64,000 bases of DNA from JASTVH01 sp042862465 (GCA_042862465.1 JASTVH010000002.1:496001-560000), one strand, 5' to 3'; shown: positions 52,966 to 62,530, numbered from the stretch's first letter. The notes: generated by a model from the sequence alone, not told the origin. Program-made: numbers and translations.

Positions 52966-53030
52966 ATCTATGTAACGGGTCTCACCGGTTCTATTGCGGC
53001 AGACTGTCTTCATCGTCCATTTTTCCCAAG

Positions 53031-54251
53031 GTGCTGAAATACAAGTTGATATCTGAGACACCAACCACCCCACACCTCCGCCCCAACGACCTGCTGACCT
53101 TCGTCATGGCTGTCGCCTGTGGTCTGGCGGTGGCCAACATTTACTATGCCCAGCCCCTGCTCGACACCCTGGCCCGGGATTTCGACATAGGGCATGGGGC
53201 GGCCGGCATTATCATCACCATGACTCAGCTGGGTTACGCGACCGGGCTGATGCTGCTGGTCCCCTTGGGGGATCTGCTGGAGCGGCGGCGCCTGATTACG
53301 GTGGTGACCAGTATCACCGTGTTGTCCCTGATCGGTATGGCGTTGGCCCCCTCCATCAGCCTTTTCATTGTCGCGGCGTTGATGACAGGAACGACGGCGG
53401 TGGTGGCACAGATTCTGGTGCCGTTTGCGGCGCATCTGGCCAATGATGCCCAGCGCGGACGGGTGGTGGGCCGGGTCATGACCGGATTGCTGCTGGGGAT
53501 ACTGCTGGCCCGGGTGGTTTCAGGAGGTATCGCCGACCTGCTGGGCTGGCGCGCGGTCTACTGGATCGCCGCAGGCATCATGCTGCTCCAGGCCCTGGCC
53601 TTGCGCCGGTTATTGCCGGCGGAGCCGCCCCAATCGCCGATGAGCTATGGTCGGCTGTTGCTGTCGGTATTGGCTCTGGTGCGGGATGAGGCGCTGCTGC
53701 GCCGTCGCATTATTTATGGGGCTCTTGGCTTTGCTGCCTTCAGTGCCTTCTGGACCACCCTTCCGTTCCTGCTGGCCCGGGCACCCTACCATTACCCGGA
53801 TTCGGTCATTGGTCTGTTCGGCCTGCTGGGTGTGGCGGGAGCCCTCTGCGCCAACCTTGCTGGCCATCTGCATGACCGGGGATATTCCCACCTCGGGACC
53901 GGCCTGTTCCAGGCGTTGATCGGCCTTTCATTCCTCCTGATGGCGGCGTTTTCAGAGAGTCTGGTCGCCGTGATCGTTGGCGTTATCCTGCTCGATCTGG
54001 GGGTTCAGGGGAACCAGATTCTCAATCAGAGCGCCATCTACCAGATCCGCCCCGAAGCACGCAGCCGTATCACCACTGCCTATATGACGTGCTACTTCCT
54101 GGGTGGGGCCGCCGGCTCTGCGGGTGCAGCCTACCTCTATCAGTTTGCGGGCTGGGCGGGGGCTTGCGCATTGGGTATGGGGCTGGGCGCCACTGGCGTT
54201 CTTTCCTGGCTGAGCGAACCAGCCAGGAAAGAAGCTGAAGATATCGCCTGA
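53031..54251 (+). CDS. MFS transporter (arabinose-efflux-like)
   Basis: A 406-residue, 12-helix major facilitator. It begins RPNDLLTFVMAVACGLAVANIYYAQPLLDTLARDF, typical of the YdhP/arabinose-efflux-permease group, has LVPLGDLLERRRLI (the helix 2-3 loop) and GRVMTGLLLGILLARVVSGGIADLLGWRAVYWIAAG. The substrate is unknown. The GTG at 53031 lacks a good ribosome site, so the true start may be a little downstream. It lies divergent from the large surface-protein gene. Confidence 0.85.
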   Translation: MLKYKLISETPTTPHLRPNDLLTFVMAVACGLAVANIYYAQPLLDTLARDFDIGHGAAGIIITMTQLGYATGLMLLVPLGDLLERRRLITVVTSITVLSLIGMALAPSISLFIVAALMTGTTAVVAQILVPFAAHLANDAQRGRVVGRVMTGLLLGILLARVVSGGIADLLGWRAVYWIAAGIMLLQALALRRLLPAEPPQSPMSYGRLLLSVLALVRDEALLRRRIIYGALGFAAFSAFWTTLPFLLARAPYHYPDSVIGLFGLLGVAGALCANLAGHLHDRGYSHLGTGLFQALIGLSFLLMAAFSESLVAVIVGVILLDLGVQGNQILNQSAIYQIRPEARSRITTAYMTCYFLGGAAGSAGAAYLYQFAGWAGACALGMGLGATGVLSWLSEPARKEAEDIA

Positions 54252-54342
54252 AAGACCTGGTAGTCCGTTAGGTTTCGCGAATGATGAACCGATCGAAAAG
54301 TTGGTCAGTTCCAGGTAAGTCCGCAGTTTGCGGCGCTGGCGA

Positions 54343-55104
54343 TTACTGCAAATAGCGCCGGTAGAGCGCCTCATAGGTGCCGCTCTGCTTCAGCTCATCG
54401 AGACCGGCCTGGAAGTCTGAACACAGCTTCTGATCCCGAAACAGAGCGGGAAAATCGGTGGGGCCGTTGAAAATCGGGTGGTATTCGACCTCACGCTGGC
54501 TCTCATAGCGGGGTGGCAGGTGCTGTCGGTACCACTGGAAGATCACCTTGTCGATCACCAGCACATCCGCTCGGCCGAGCCAGAACATCTTGACCTGCGC
54601 TTCCTGACTCCGATGTTCGAAATAGCCCTGGCGGGAGGCTCTCTCTTTCGGGGCGAACAGCCGTTGGTAGCGTTCTCCCAGATCCAGGTACGCCTTTTCC
54701 CAGGCAACCACCCGGTACTGGGCCAGATCCTCGACCTTGTCGAGCTGCAATGCCCGGCTCTTGAGGGTGATCGCCACATTGTCGAAATGGATGAAGCGCT
54801 TCACCTGACAGATGTCGGGATCCGTAGTGCGCGCCGTGGCGACAGCCTGGACGCGGTCCATGAGGATGGCCTCGACCAGCACCTTGTTGTCGAAGTGGCG
54901 GACCTCCAACTCATGGCCGCGGTAGGCCAAAGCCTTGCGGAAAATGTCGATCTCCAGGCCACGCCCCTCTTCGCCAAACACGAATGGAGGCTTGTCCTTC
55001 CCAAAACCGACAGTAACCTCATCCGCCGGGCATGCCAGGGGAAGCAGAAACAGGGCGCAGCACAAAGCCACACAACGGTTGAAGCAGCTCGGGAACCAAG
55101 ACAT
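54343..55104 (-). CDS. Lone periplasmic solute-binding protein (SBP family 3)
   Basis: A 253-residue exported protein. I place the start at the second ATG (55104), with AGGAG eight bases upstream; the first ATG (55110) sits on the ribosome site. The signal peptide is Cys-rich (MSWFPSCFNRCVALCCALFL) with likely cleavage at CPA-DEV; the lipobox is poor. The mature part follows the family 3 pattern (GFGKDKPPFVFGEEGRGLEIDIFRKALAYRGHEL; FIHFDNVAITLKSR; ADVLVIDKVIFQWYRQHLP). No transporter partner is adjacent; a second binding protein gene is divergent from it. Confidence 0.85.
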   Translation of the reverse strand: MSWFPSCFNRCVALCCALFLLPLACPADEVTVGFGKDKPPFVFGEEGRGLEIDIFRKALAYRGHELEVRHFDNKVLVEAILMDRVQAVATARTTDPDICQVKRFIHFDNVAITLKSRALQLDKVEDLAQYRVVAWEKAYLDLGERYQRLFAPKERASRQGYFEHRSQEAQVKMFWLGRADVLVIDKVIFQWYRQHLPPRYESQREVEYHPIFNGPTDFPALFRDQKLCSDFQAGLDELKQSGTYEALYRRYLQ

Positions 55105-55238
55105 GACCATCTCTCCTTGCCGTCAGTATAGCCTGCGTCATTCAGAGTGGCGGTTTTTTGGCCCGGGGATGCGCTATAGTCAGTGTAAGTCCAGCATAAA
55201 AGCGTGAAGCTGCCGGTTCCGCTTTTAAGGATCCCGTG
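55105..55238. promoter_or_regulatory. Divergent promoter region for the two binding-protein genes
   Basis: A 134-bp gap. TATAGT at 55175-55180 could be the -10 box for the plus-strand gene, and the minus-strand TATACT (complement of 55125-55130) the -10 box for the other. The matching -35 boxes are poor. The shared gap suggests joint control. Confidence 0.35.
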
Positions 55239-56045
55239 ATGTTGAAACGTCCCGCGCTGGGCCGCCTTCTCGGGAGGTGCCTGCGCCCCATTGTCTACCT
55301 GCCAGTGCTGTGCCTGGTCTTGTGGTTTCCTTTGGCCGTGGCGAGCGAAAAAGTGGTGCTGTCCATTGGCGATTGGCCTCCCTATATCTCGCCAGACATG
55401 AAACACAATGGGGTGACCAGCCGAGTGGTGGTGGAAGCATTCGCCCGGGCCGGCGTGGAGGTGGAACTGCAGGTCATGCCCTGGGCCCGCGCCAAGCTCA
55501 TGGCGAGAGAACAGGTGGTGGATGGCACTTTTGCCTGGAGCCACAAGAAAGAGCGGGAGCGCTATTTCCTCTATTCAGATGCCGTGGCGGAATACGGGTA
55601 TGTCTTTTTTCACCTGCGCTCCCGTCCCTTTGACTGGCAAACCCTGGCCGACCTGAAAGGGATGACCGTCGGCGGTACCCTTTCCTACAACTACGGGGAC
55701 GATTTCTACAAAGCTGCCCGCAGCGGCCTGTTTACCCTCGAACTCATGTCCGGCGACATTCTGAACTGGCGCAAGCTCCTGGCGGGGCGGATCGATCTCT
55801 TCCCCCAGGACATCAACGCCGGCTACGCCCAGCTGCACAAGTTTTTCAGTCCGGCAGACTACAACCGCATCACCCACAGCGCCCATCCGTTGAAGCCATT
55901 GACCACCCTGCATGTACTCTTCCCCCGCGACGCGCCCAGAAGCCGCGCCTTGCGGGAGCGCTTCAACAAGGGCCTGGCAGCGCTTCGCAAGGAGGGGCGG
56001 ATAGAGGCGTATTGGGCGGAATTCCGCAAGGGGCAGGCGGACTGA
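55239..56045 (+). CDS. Lone periplasmic solute-binding protein (SBP family 3)
   Basis: A 268-residue exported protein. The ATG at 55239 has AAGG eight bases upstream; a GTG one codon earlier is possible. The signal peptide (about 1-34) is long and rich in Leu/Arg. The mature part follows the family 3 pattern (LSIGDWPPYISPDMKHNGVTSRVVVEAF; PWARAKLMAREQVVDGTFAWSHKKERERYFLYS; GGTLSYNYGDDFYKAARSG). It is divergent from a second binding-protein gene and convergent with a GGDEF cyclase gene 31 bp away, so a sensory role is an option. Confidence 0.88.
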   Translation: MLKRPALGRLLGRCLRPIVYLPVLCLVLWFPLAVASEKVVLSIGDWPPYISPDMKHNGVTSRVVVEAFARAGVEVELQVMPWARAKLMAREQVVDGTFAWSHKKERERYFLYSDAVAEYGYVFFHLRSRPFDWQTLADLKGMTVGGTLSYNYGDDFYKAARSGLFTLELMSGDILNWRKLLAGRIDLFPQDINAGYAQLHKFFSPADYNRITHSAHPLKPLTTLHVLFPRDAPRSRALRERFNKGLAALRKEGRIEAYWAEFRKGQAD

Positions 56046-56076
56046 ACATCCGGGCGCTAGCTACGCCTTGGGGGGC

Positions 56077-57156
56077 TCAGGCCACCACGCAATTGCGTCC
56101 CCTTTCCTTGCCGCGATAGAGACGGCGGTCGGCTGCTTTATGCATGGCCTCGAAGGTATCGCCATCCGGTCCCAGCTCTGCGACTCCCGCAGTCAGGGTT
56201 ATGCGCAGTGGCGTGCCACGGTGCGTCGTGGTGTGTGCCTCGATCACCCTGCGGAGGTCTTCAGCCACCTTGGTGGCCTGTGCCTTTCGGGTATCCGCCA
56301 GGATGATCCCGAATTCCTCCCCTCCCAGACGAAAGGCGCAGTCGGTGGCCCGAATGCGGGCCGCTATCAGTAGGGCGATATGTTTGAGCAGGGCATCGCC
56401 GGCATCGTGGCCATGGTTGTCGTTAATCCGTTTGAAGTAGTCCAGGTCTATGAGAATGAAGGAGACGGGAGACCCTTCCCTGATAAAACGTTGTTTCTGC
56501 AGATCAAAGACGGTCAGGGCGCGGTTGCGGTTGCCAAGGTGGGTCAACGGGTCGGTGGAGGCCAGCTGTGCCAGGCGTCGGTGGGCACTTTCGCGGCCAA
56601 TCTCGTAGGCATGGGAGAAGGCCAGCACCGCCAGCGACGACAGGATAAGATTGGAGGTGGCGACCCAATCCACTGCGCCCGCCAGGGCCAGGGCCTTGCC
56701 GATAAAGATCAGGTTGGCAGCGACCAGAAAAACGGCCGAAACCACCAGGCCCAGGCGTTTGCCCATCAGCAGGTAGGACATGATGGGAATGGTGAGCGCC
56801 CAGATGAAGGCACTGTCCGTGACGCCGGGCGAGGCAATCATCACCATCAGGAGACTGAAGAACAGCAGCATGTAGCCGACATACCAAACCGGTAAGGCCT
56901 GTGCTTTGCGGGTGGAAATATAGGCGATGAGGCTGATCAGTGATGCCGACAGTTGTATGGAGGCTACCAGGGGCAGTCCGCGCATCACGTTAATGAGTGC
57001 AAAGATCAGAGTGAAGCCGGCCACCAGCAGCGCGATCATGCGCAGCACTTTAAGACGATGAAACACATCATCCGGGTGGTGGGAGCTGGAGAGAAGGTCT
57101 CTGTGTTCCGACACCGGTGGCCACCTGCAGGCAATACAACGAGGGCTTTCACCCAT
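56077..57156 (-). CDS. Membrane diguanylate cyclase (GGDEF)
   Basis: A 359-residue protein if it starts at the ATG at 57156; a GTG at 57180 is in frame, and neither has a strong ribosome site. Six membrane helices (about 40-200) precede the GGDEF domain (about 205-355), which reads DPLTHLGNRNRAL, LIDLDYFKRINDNHGHDAGD and GGEEFGIILADT. The I-site RATD is five residues before GGEEF. The protein should be an active, feedback-inhibited cyclase with a membrane sensor of no recognised family. It is convergent with a lone binding-protein gene. Confidence 0.9.
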   Translation of the reverse strand: MGESPRCIACRWPPVSEHRDLLSSSHHPDDVFHRLKVLRMIALLVAGFTLIFALINVMRGLPLVASIQLSASLISLIAYISTRKAQALPVWYVGYMLLFFSLLMVMIASPGVTDSAFIWALTIPIMSYLLMGKRLGLVVSAVFLVAANLIFIGKALALAGAVDWVATSNLILSSLAVLAFSHAYEIGRESAHRRLAQLASTDPLTHLGNRNRALTVFDLQKQRFIREGSPVSFILIDLDYFKRINDNHGHDAGDALLKHIALLIAARIRATDCAFRLGGEEFGIILADTRKAQATKVAEDLRRVIEAHTTTHRGTPLRITLTAGVAELGPDGDTFEAMHKAADRRLYRGKERGRNCVVA

Positions 57157-57195
57157 CAGCTTAGCAAAAGCGTTCCGCACAGCGGGGAGAACCGC

Positions 57196-58218
57196 TTACA
57201 CATCGCCAGCAATCTCATTGCGCACGATGCCACGTAGCAGACGCCCCAGGACATCGGCCCCGGTGATGATGCGTTTGTGGTTTCCCCACACCAGAATCAC
57301 ATCGTCATCCACCACATCGTCCCCATAGCGGGTGGGGTTCACCTTCAAGCGCGGCAGGATCTCCCCCAGAAAGACAGCATCGTTCTTCACCACGATGGGA
57401 CGGTGACAGAAGCGACTGGGATTCACCGGACCCCGGTTACGAAAGACCGTGCGCAGAAAGGGGCCGACGTTGAGCATCAGGCGGGGTTCACCGGTCTGGT
57501 CGATGAGGACCACCCATTTCTTGTCCGGTTCGTCGATCCGGTGGAGAAAATCGGCTGAGACCCCGTTCTCTCCCTGCGGGAAGACCGGTTGACCATCCTT
57601 GAATGCAACCGTCACGATGCTTTCCGGATCCAGGGGTTCGCCTTCTGACTGCAGGGGCACATCGTCCAGGTCGAGGAAATTAAGGGCGCCCTGGCCTTCC
57701 ACCCGGTCGATATCGGTGTGGGGCGAAACCATGTGCATTTTCAGCAGGCTGCGGATATCACGTTCCCGGAAATAGGGAATGGCCTCCGCCCCCAGCCACC
57801 GATCCAGGACAAGCGCGGTGAGTTTGGCGATCGGATACAGGACAATCTGATAACAGCGGATTACCGGAGCGAGGTAAAATCCTGTTTTTAGCGCATGCCG
57901 TGAAAAATACGCCTGCGGCATGATTTCACCGAAGATGGTGATAACCACGGTAGAGAACAGAAAGGCACCGATGCCGGCCAGCACCGAGTCGGACAGCAGC
58001 GCCAGGAGCACGTTTACTGCCACATTGCCCCAGAGAATCGTGGCCAGAAGAAAGTTGCCGTCGCGTCGCAGGGCGCGGACGCGGGCAGCATGCCGGTTGT
58101 TGCGGGCCTCGACTTCCAGCTTCAGCTTGCTGACCGAGAAAAACGCCAGGTTGGAGCCGGACAGCAGGGCAGATTGTGAGAGGCACAGCAGAATCCCAAG
58201 CCATACCAGCACCTCCAT
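57196..58218 (-). CDS. DUF21/CNNM-domain protein (CorC-HlyC-like)
   Basis: A 340-residue protein. The N-terminal CNNM/DUF21 domain (about 1-180) has three to four membrane helices and the conserved LSGSNLAFFSVSKLKLEVEAR and FGEIMPQAYFSRHALKTG segments. The soluble half has CBS-like stretches (LDLDDVPLQSEGEPL; FLGEILPRLKVNPTRYGDDVVDDDVILVWGNHKRIITGADVLGRLL) that look degenerate compared with CorC. Family members affect Mg2+/Co2+ efflux or other membrane processes. Its start lies 83 bp from the stop of the EamA gene upstream on the same strand. Confidence 0.8.
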   Translation of the reverse strand: MEVLVWLGILLCLSQSALLSGSNLAFFSVSKLKLEVEARNNRHAARVRALRRDGNFLLATILWGNVAVNVLLALLSDSVLAGIGAFLFSTVVITIFGEIMPQAYFSRHALKTGFYLAPVIRCYQIVLYPIAKLTALVLDRWLGAEAIPYFRERDIRSLLKMHMVSPHTDIDRVEGQGALNFLDLDDVPLQSEGEPLDPESIVTVAFKDGQPVFPQGENGVSADFLHRIDEPDKKWVVLIDQTGEPRLMLNVGPFLRTVFRNRGPVNPSRFCHRPIVVKNDAVFLGEILPRLKVNPTRYGDDVVDDDVILVWGNHKRIITGADVLGRLLRGIVRNEIAGDV

Positions 58219-58301
58219 AGGGGACCTCGATCCGTCGACATGAGTCCGCCAGTATAGGGGGCTTTTGAGGGGGCGGGATAGTCTGCCGGGTTCCGGAACT
58301 G

Positions 58302-59201
58302 TCAGTTTGTCACCTGGCTTCGAGCGGGTCGCCGCGTTCCCGAGAGCGTGCTGAGTGCAGTGACGGTTACCAGAATCAGAACCATGCCGGCAAGCTGCAG
58401 ACTCTGCAGGCGCTCACCCATGACCAGGACCCCGAAGAGCGACGCGGTGACGGGTTCAACCATGGCCACAACGGAGGCCGCGGCCGGCGCCGTATTTTTC
58501 AGGCCCACAATGTAGAGAAAGAACGAAAGGCCGGCACCCAGCACGCCCAGGGCGAGGAACAATGGCCAGTCCGGGGTGTGCAATGCGGCCAGCATCTGTT
58601 TCCCCTGACCCAACCACGGCAGCAGAAGCACCAGTGTTGTCAGTGCCACGGCGAGAATCATCTGGGGGCTGCCATGGGCCGCAGCAAACTTGAAGCCGAA
58701 AATAAAGACGGCATAGGACAGCCCGGCCAGCACACCAGTCACCATGCCCAGCAGTGTGACGCCGCCCGGTTCGGGGTCGTACACCCCGGTAAGCAGGGCA
58801 ATCCCGAGCATAACCAGGGCAATCGCGGCCACCTTGAACGCCGTGAAGGCTTCCAGCCCCAGCAGGAAAGACACCGCGTAGACGAAGATCGGGGCGCAGT
58901 ACATGAGTGTGGCGGCCACGGCAATGCTGCCTTCGGCGATACTCAGAAAATAGAAAGTGAAATTACCTGCGATCCCCAGCCCGGCAATTATCGACCAGAG
59001 CCAGAGTCGGCGTGAGGTGAATCCGCGGGTGTGTCGGCTCAGACCAAGCCAGATCAGGACAAACAGCAAACCGATGGCGCCGCGATAGAAGGCAATCACC
59101 GATGCATGCCATCCATCGGCCATCAATAGGGCGCCCAATCCGCCTGATAGCCCCCAGAAAAGCGCGGCCAGCGCCACCATTAGGGTCGGAAAGTAAGCCA
59201 T
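58302..59201 (-). CDS. EamA-family (DMT) transporter
   Basis: A 299-residue, ten-helix drug/metabolite transporter with two EamA repeats (about 5-135 and 150-290). The ATG at 59201 has GGGAG upstream; an ATG five codons earlier is possible. Substrate unknown, often amino acids or metabolites. It is 98 bp downstream of dbpA on the same strand. Confidence 0.9.
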   Translation of the reverse strand: MAYFPTLMVALAALFWGLSGGLGALLMADGWHASVIAFYRGAIGLLFVLIWLGLSRHTRGFTSRRLWLWSIIAGLGIAGNFTFYFLSIAEGSIAVAATLMYCAPIFVYAVSFLLGLEAFTAFKVAAIALVMLGIALLTGVYDPEPGGVTLLGMVTGVLAGLSYAVFIFGFKFAAAHGSPQMILAVALTTLVLLLPWLGQGKQMLAALHTPDWPLFLALGVLGAGLSFFLYIVGLKNTAPAAASVVAMVEPVTASLFGVLVMGERLQSLQLAGMVLILVTVTALSTLSGTRRPARSQVTN

Positions 59202-59299
59202 CCTGGCTCCCCTCACGCGTTCCTTTCAATCAGCTTGGAAGCGATTGGGGCCGGAACGCAAGCGGATGGCTGTCAGGGTTATCCGAACCCAACCGGCAA

Positions 59300-60682
59300 C
59301 TAAAGGCGCCGGACCCGGAAGCTGCGGCCCTTGAGCTTGCCATCGCGCAGCTTGCGCAGGGCCGGTTTGGCTGCATCCCTTTCCACCGCCACGTAGGCGC
59401 ACTGGTCGAACAGGTCGATCTTGCCCACCTGCTTGCCGGCAATGCCGTTTTCCCCGGTCAGCGCGCCGAGGATGTCGCCAGGGCGGACTTTCTGCTTTCG
59501 GCCGCCATCGATCTGCAGGGTGGCCATGGCGGGTGGAAAGGCCGGTCGTTCCAGCAGGCTGAAGGGCGGGAGCGGTTCCGGCTCGATGGCCATGTCCAGG
59601 TCCGCCTCCAGTTTCACCCGTTTGTAGTCTTCCTTGTCGGTATACAGGGTATAGGCCGCCCCCTTGCTGCCGGCGCGGCCGGTGCGCCCGATGCGGTGGG
59701 TATGCACATCGCTGTCGCGGGCGATGTGGTAATTGATGACCGCATCCAGCGCATCGATATCCAGTCCCCGGGCCGCCACGTCGGTGGCAACCAGAACCGA
59801 GACGCTCTGGTTGGCAAAGCGCACCAGGGTCTGGTCGCGCTGCTTCTGGTCGAGATCGCCATGCAGGGCCAGTGCCGCAAAGCCGTGGCTGCACAGCTCA
59901 TCGGCCACCTCCTGACATTCGCGCTTGGTGTTGCAGAACACCACCGTGGAAGGCGGCCTTAACTTGAGCAGGAGCAGACGCAGGGCGGTCATCCGCTGCT
60001 TGTTGTCCTGCAGCCGGAAAAAGTGCTGGCGGATGCTGCTCTGATCGTGACCGGTCGCCACCTCGACCCGCACCGGATCCTGCATCAGTTGCCCGGCCAC
60101 GGTCTGGATGGATTCGGGGAAGGTGGCGCTGAACAGCAGGTTCTGGCGCTTGGCCGGGAGTCGCTCGGTAATGGCGTCCAGGGCGGCCTGGAAGCCCATG
60201 TCCAGCATTCGGTCGGCCTCGTCCAGGACCAGGGTCTGCACCCGGGAAAGATCCAGCGTGTTCTTGCGCAAATGGTCTTCGATACGGCCGGGCGTTCCCA
60301 CTACCACATGGGCCCCATGTTCGAGGGAGCCGATCTGGGGGCCGATGGGCAGGCCGCCACAGAGGGTCAGCACCTTGACGTTGGCAATCGCCCGGGCCAG
60401 TCGGCGAATCTCCCGGGCCACCTGGTCGGCCAGCTCCCGAGTGGGGCACAGGACCAGCGCCTGAACCTGAAAACGTGCCGGATCCAGGCGATGAAGCAGG
60501 CCCAGGCCGAAGGCGACGGTTTTGCCCGAACCGGTGCGGCCCTGACCGATCACATCCTTCCCGGCCAGTATCGGCGGCAGGCTCTGGGCCTGTATGGGCG
60601 TCATGGCGGTGTAGCCCAGTGAGGCCAGGTTCTCCAGGAGCGCGGGTTGCAGCGGCAGGGACGTAAACGGGGTGTGACTCAC
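59300..60682 (-). CDS. dbpA: ATP-dependent RNA helicase DbpA
   Basis: A 460-residue DEAD-box helicase. All motifs are intact: Q motif (GYTAMTPIQAQSLP), GRTGSGKT, PTRELA, TPGR, DEAD (VLDEADRMLDMG), SAT, ATDVAARGLD and HRIGRTGRAG. The C-terminus (about 385-460, VRPGDILGALTGENGIAGKQVGKIDLFDQCAYVAVE) is the DbpA-specific RNA-binding domain that targets hairpin 92 of 23S rRNA in 50S assembly. Length matches E. coli DbpA (457). Confidence 0.95.
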   Translation of the reverse strand: MSHTPFTSLPLQPALLENLASLGYTAMTPIQAQSLPPILAGKDVIGQGRTGSGKTVAFGLGLLHRLDPARFQVQALVLCPTRELADQVAREIRRLARAIANVKVLTLCGGLPIGPQIGSLEHGAHVVVGTPGRIEDHLRKNTLDLSRVQTLVLDEADRMLDMGFQAALDAITERLPAKRQNLLFSATFPESIQTVAGQLMQDPVRVEVATGHDQSSIRQHFFRLQDNKQRMTALRLLLLKLRPPSTVVFCNTKRECQEVADELCSHGFAALALHGDLDQKQRDQTLVRFANQSVSVLVATDVAARGLDIDALDAVINYHIARDSDVHTHRIGRTGRAGSKGAAYTLYTDKEDYKRVKLEADLDMAIEPEPLPPFSLLERPAFPPAMATLQIDGGRKQKVRPGDILGALTGENGIAGKQVGKIDLFDQCAYVAVERDAAKPALRKLRDGKLKGRSFRVRRL

Positions 60683-61132
60683 GAGCGGATCCTCAAAATG
60701 CAGGGGCGAGACCTGACGAACAATGACAAAGCAAGTATGCAGGAAGGGGTGTTGCCAGTGCGGACGGGCACTCGCAAGTCTTCAAAGCGCCGCCGCAGGA
60801 TAAACCAGAATGGCATGAATGCACACCGGAATTGCCATTGTCGCCGCGTTTGCGCTGTTCCCGCCCCTGTTCCTCCTGCCTCGAAGGTGTCGTTAGCACC
60901 GAATTTCGGCCACAAAGAATACAGGTGTTGTTGTTATGATTTTGTGGGAAAGTGTTTTTTTCGGCTTATGCAGTGCGGTTTATTGGGTGATCCTTCTGAT
61001 TAATATAAGGCATGAAGAATTGTTGGGAGTACAGGTGTAAGCTGATATCCTGTAGCAGATTCGATAGCGATGGCTTCTCCATCCCATCGGCGAGGGAGTC
61101 CATTTTGCCACTCAATTGAAAAGGGAACGTTC
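60683..61132. other. 450-bp AT-rich gap without a gene
   Basis: This lies between divergent dbpA and the desaturase gene. It is AT-rich from about 60,900 (TTGTTGTTATGATTTTG and similar). It should hold both promoters; TAATAT near 61001 is a possible -10 box for the desaturase, without a good -35. No dyad matching known fatty-acid regulators was seen. Confidence 0.4.
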
Positions 61133-62227
61133 ATGTCAGGCCATCAACCCAGCCGGATGCTGAGTCCGGAAGATGTGGAGGCTTTTGGAAGAGAGCTGGA
61201 TCAGTTGCGCGATGAGATTGTGGCGGACCTGGGCCAGCGGGATGTGGACTATATTCGCGGCATCATCCGCACCGTCCGTTCTGCGGAAGTGGGCGGGCGA
61301 CTGTTGCTGCATGTGAGCTTTACCCCGCTTGGATTCATTGCGGGTGTCGCCAGCCTCTCACTTGCAAAGATCCTGGAGAACATGGAGGTGGGCCACAACG
61401 TCATGCATGGCCAGTACAACTGGACCAACGACCCGGCCCTCAACGGCTCCAGTTACGAGTGGGACATTGTCAGCGATGCCGACGGTTGGCGGGAATACCA
61501 CAACTATGAGCACCACACCTTCACCAATATCCTGGGCAAGGATCGGGACTTTGGCTATACCATCACCCGCCTGGCGCCGGAGCAGCCCTGGCGCCCGTTC
61601 CATCTGCTTCAGCCCTTTTACAATGTGGCGCATGCCCTGGCCTTCGAGTGGGGCGTGGGAATTTTTGCACTGGAGTTGGACCGGGTAGTCACTGGGGAGT
61701 CTTCCAGGTCCCGCTTTATGGGCAAGCTTAAGGCCTTTGCGGGCAAAGCCGGGCGGCAGATCGGCAAAGATTACGTATTTTTTCCGGCTCTGGCCGGTAT
61801 CGGCGCACCGAAAGTCTTCGCGGGTAATCTTGCCGCCAATGTTGTGCGCAACGTGTGGACCTACAGCGTTATATTTTGCGGTCATTTCACCGAAAATGTG
61901 CAGGTTTTCGACGAAGAAGAGACCAAAAACGAAACCCGCGGCCAGTGGTACCTGCGCCAGATCCAGGGCTCAAGCAATATCGAGGGTGGTCGGCTCTTCC
62001 ATATTCTCACCGGTCACCTGAGCCATCAGATTGAACACCACCTCTATCCGGATATCCCCGCCCGGCGCTATCCGGAAATGGCTCCTCGGGTGCAGGCGAT
62101 CTGTGAACGTTACGGCCTGCATTACAACACCGGGTCGTTTCCGCGGCAGTTTGGCTCCGTGGTCAAACGGATTCTCAAGTATTCGCTGCCCGTTAAAGCC
62201 TCGCAGCCGTCGGGTGTGGCGGCCTGA
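61133..62227 (+). CDS. Membrane fatty acid desaturase
   Basis: A 364-residue enzyme after AAGGGAACG. The three histidine boxes are present: HNVMH (88-92), HNYEHH (123-128) and HQIEHH (298-303), which bind the di-iron centre. Membrane helices lie around 58-80 and in the middle. The family inserts a cis double bond in acyl-lipids or acyl-CoA using reduced ferredoxin or cytochrome b5-like donors. The spacing EHH-FTNILGKDRDFGY and the end HHLYPDIPARRYPEMAP match the linoleoyl/delta-type branch. No redox partner gene is adjacent. Confidence 0.92.
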   Translation: MSGHQPSRMLSPEDVEAFGRELDQLRDEIVADLGQRDVDYIRGIIRTVRSAEVGGRLLLHVSFTPLGFIAGVASLSLAKILENMEVGHNVMHGQYNWTNDPALNGSSYEWDIVSDADGWREYHNYEHHTFTNILGKDRDFGYTITRLAPEQPWRPFHLLQPFYNVAHALAFEWGVGIFALELDRVVTGESSRSRFMGKLKAFAGKAGRQIGKDYVFFPALAGIGAPKVFAGNLAANVVRNVWTYSVIFCGHFTENVQVFDEEETKNETRGQWYLRQIQGSSNIEGGRLFHILTGHLSHQIEHHLYPDIPARRYPEMAPRVQAICERYGLHYNTGSFPRQFGSVVKRILKYSLPVKASQPSGVAA

Positions 62228-62393
62228 GGAATACACATCAAGCTGTTTCGATCACCTTCGAAATATATGGAATTGGTCGTCAACACGGTGAGCCCTGTCG
62301 TACCCGGCTGAAGCTGACCGATGCTTAGTGCCTGGAATACGGGCATCTGATCGCCGCCCCTGCGCTGGCATGCGTTACTTAGGATGATGATGA

Positions 62394-62472
62394 AACTGGA
62401 CACCTGCTCTGCTACCAGCACCCGTATGTCAATTCGCATATCGGTTACAGATATAGATTGAGGTGTCCAGTT
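62394..62472. repeat. 12-bp perfect inverted repeat resembling an IS end pair
   Basis: AACTGGACACCT (62394-62405) and AGGTGTCCAGTT (62461-62472) are perfect inverted copies flanking 55 bp. The TGTCCAGTT core resembles the termini of IS3-type elements. There is no transposase gene within the 55 bp, so this is at most a solo remnant or short non-autonomous element. It lies between the desaturase and the Tat-exported propeller gene in an AT-richer stretch. Confidence 0.55.
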
Positions 62473-62530
62473 GACAACGCTTCTAGCCAGTCAAGGGCAG
62501 AAGTAGAGCTGGATAATGTCTAAGGCTAAA

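Noticed and set aside
62122..62439. A minus-strand gene overlapping the desaturase end and the inverted repeat
   Set aside because: It overlaps the end of a well-supported desaturase and has no ribosome site; possible remnant of a mobile element but not supported as a gene.
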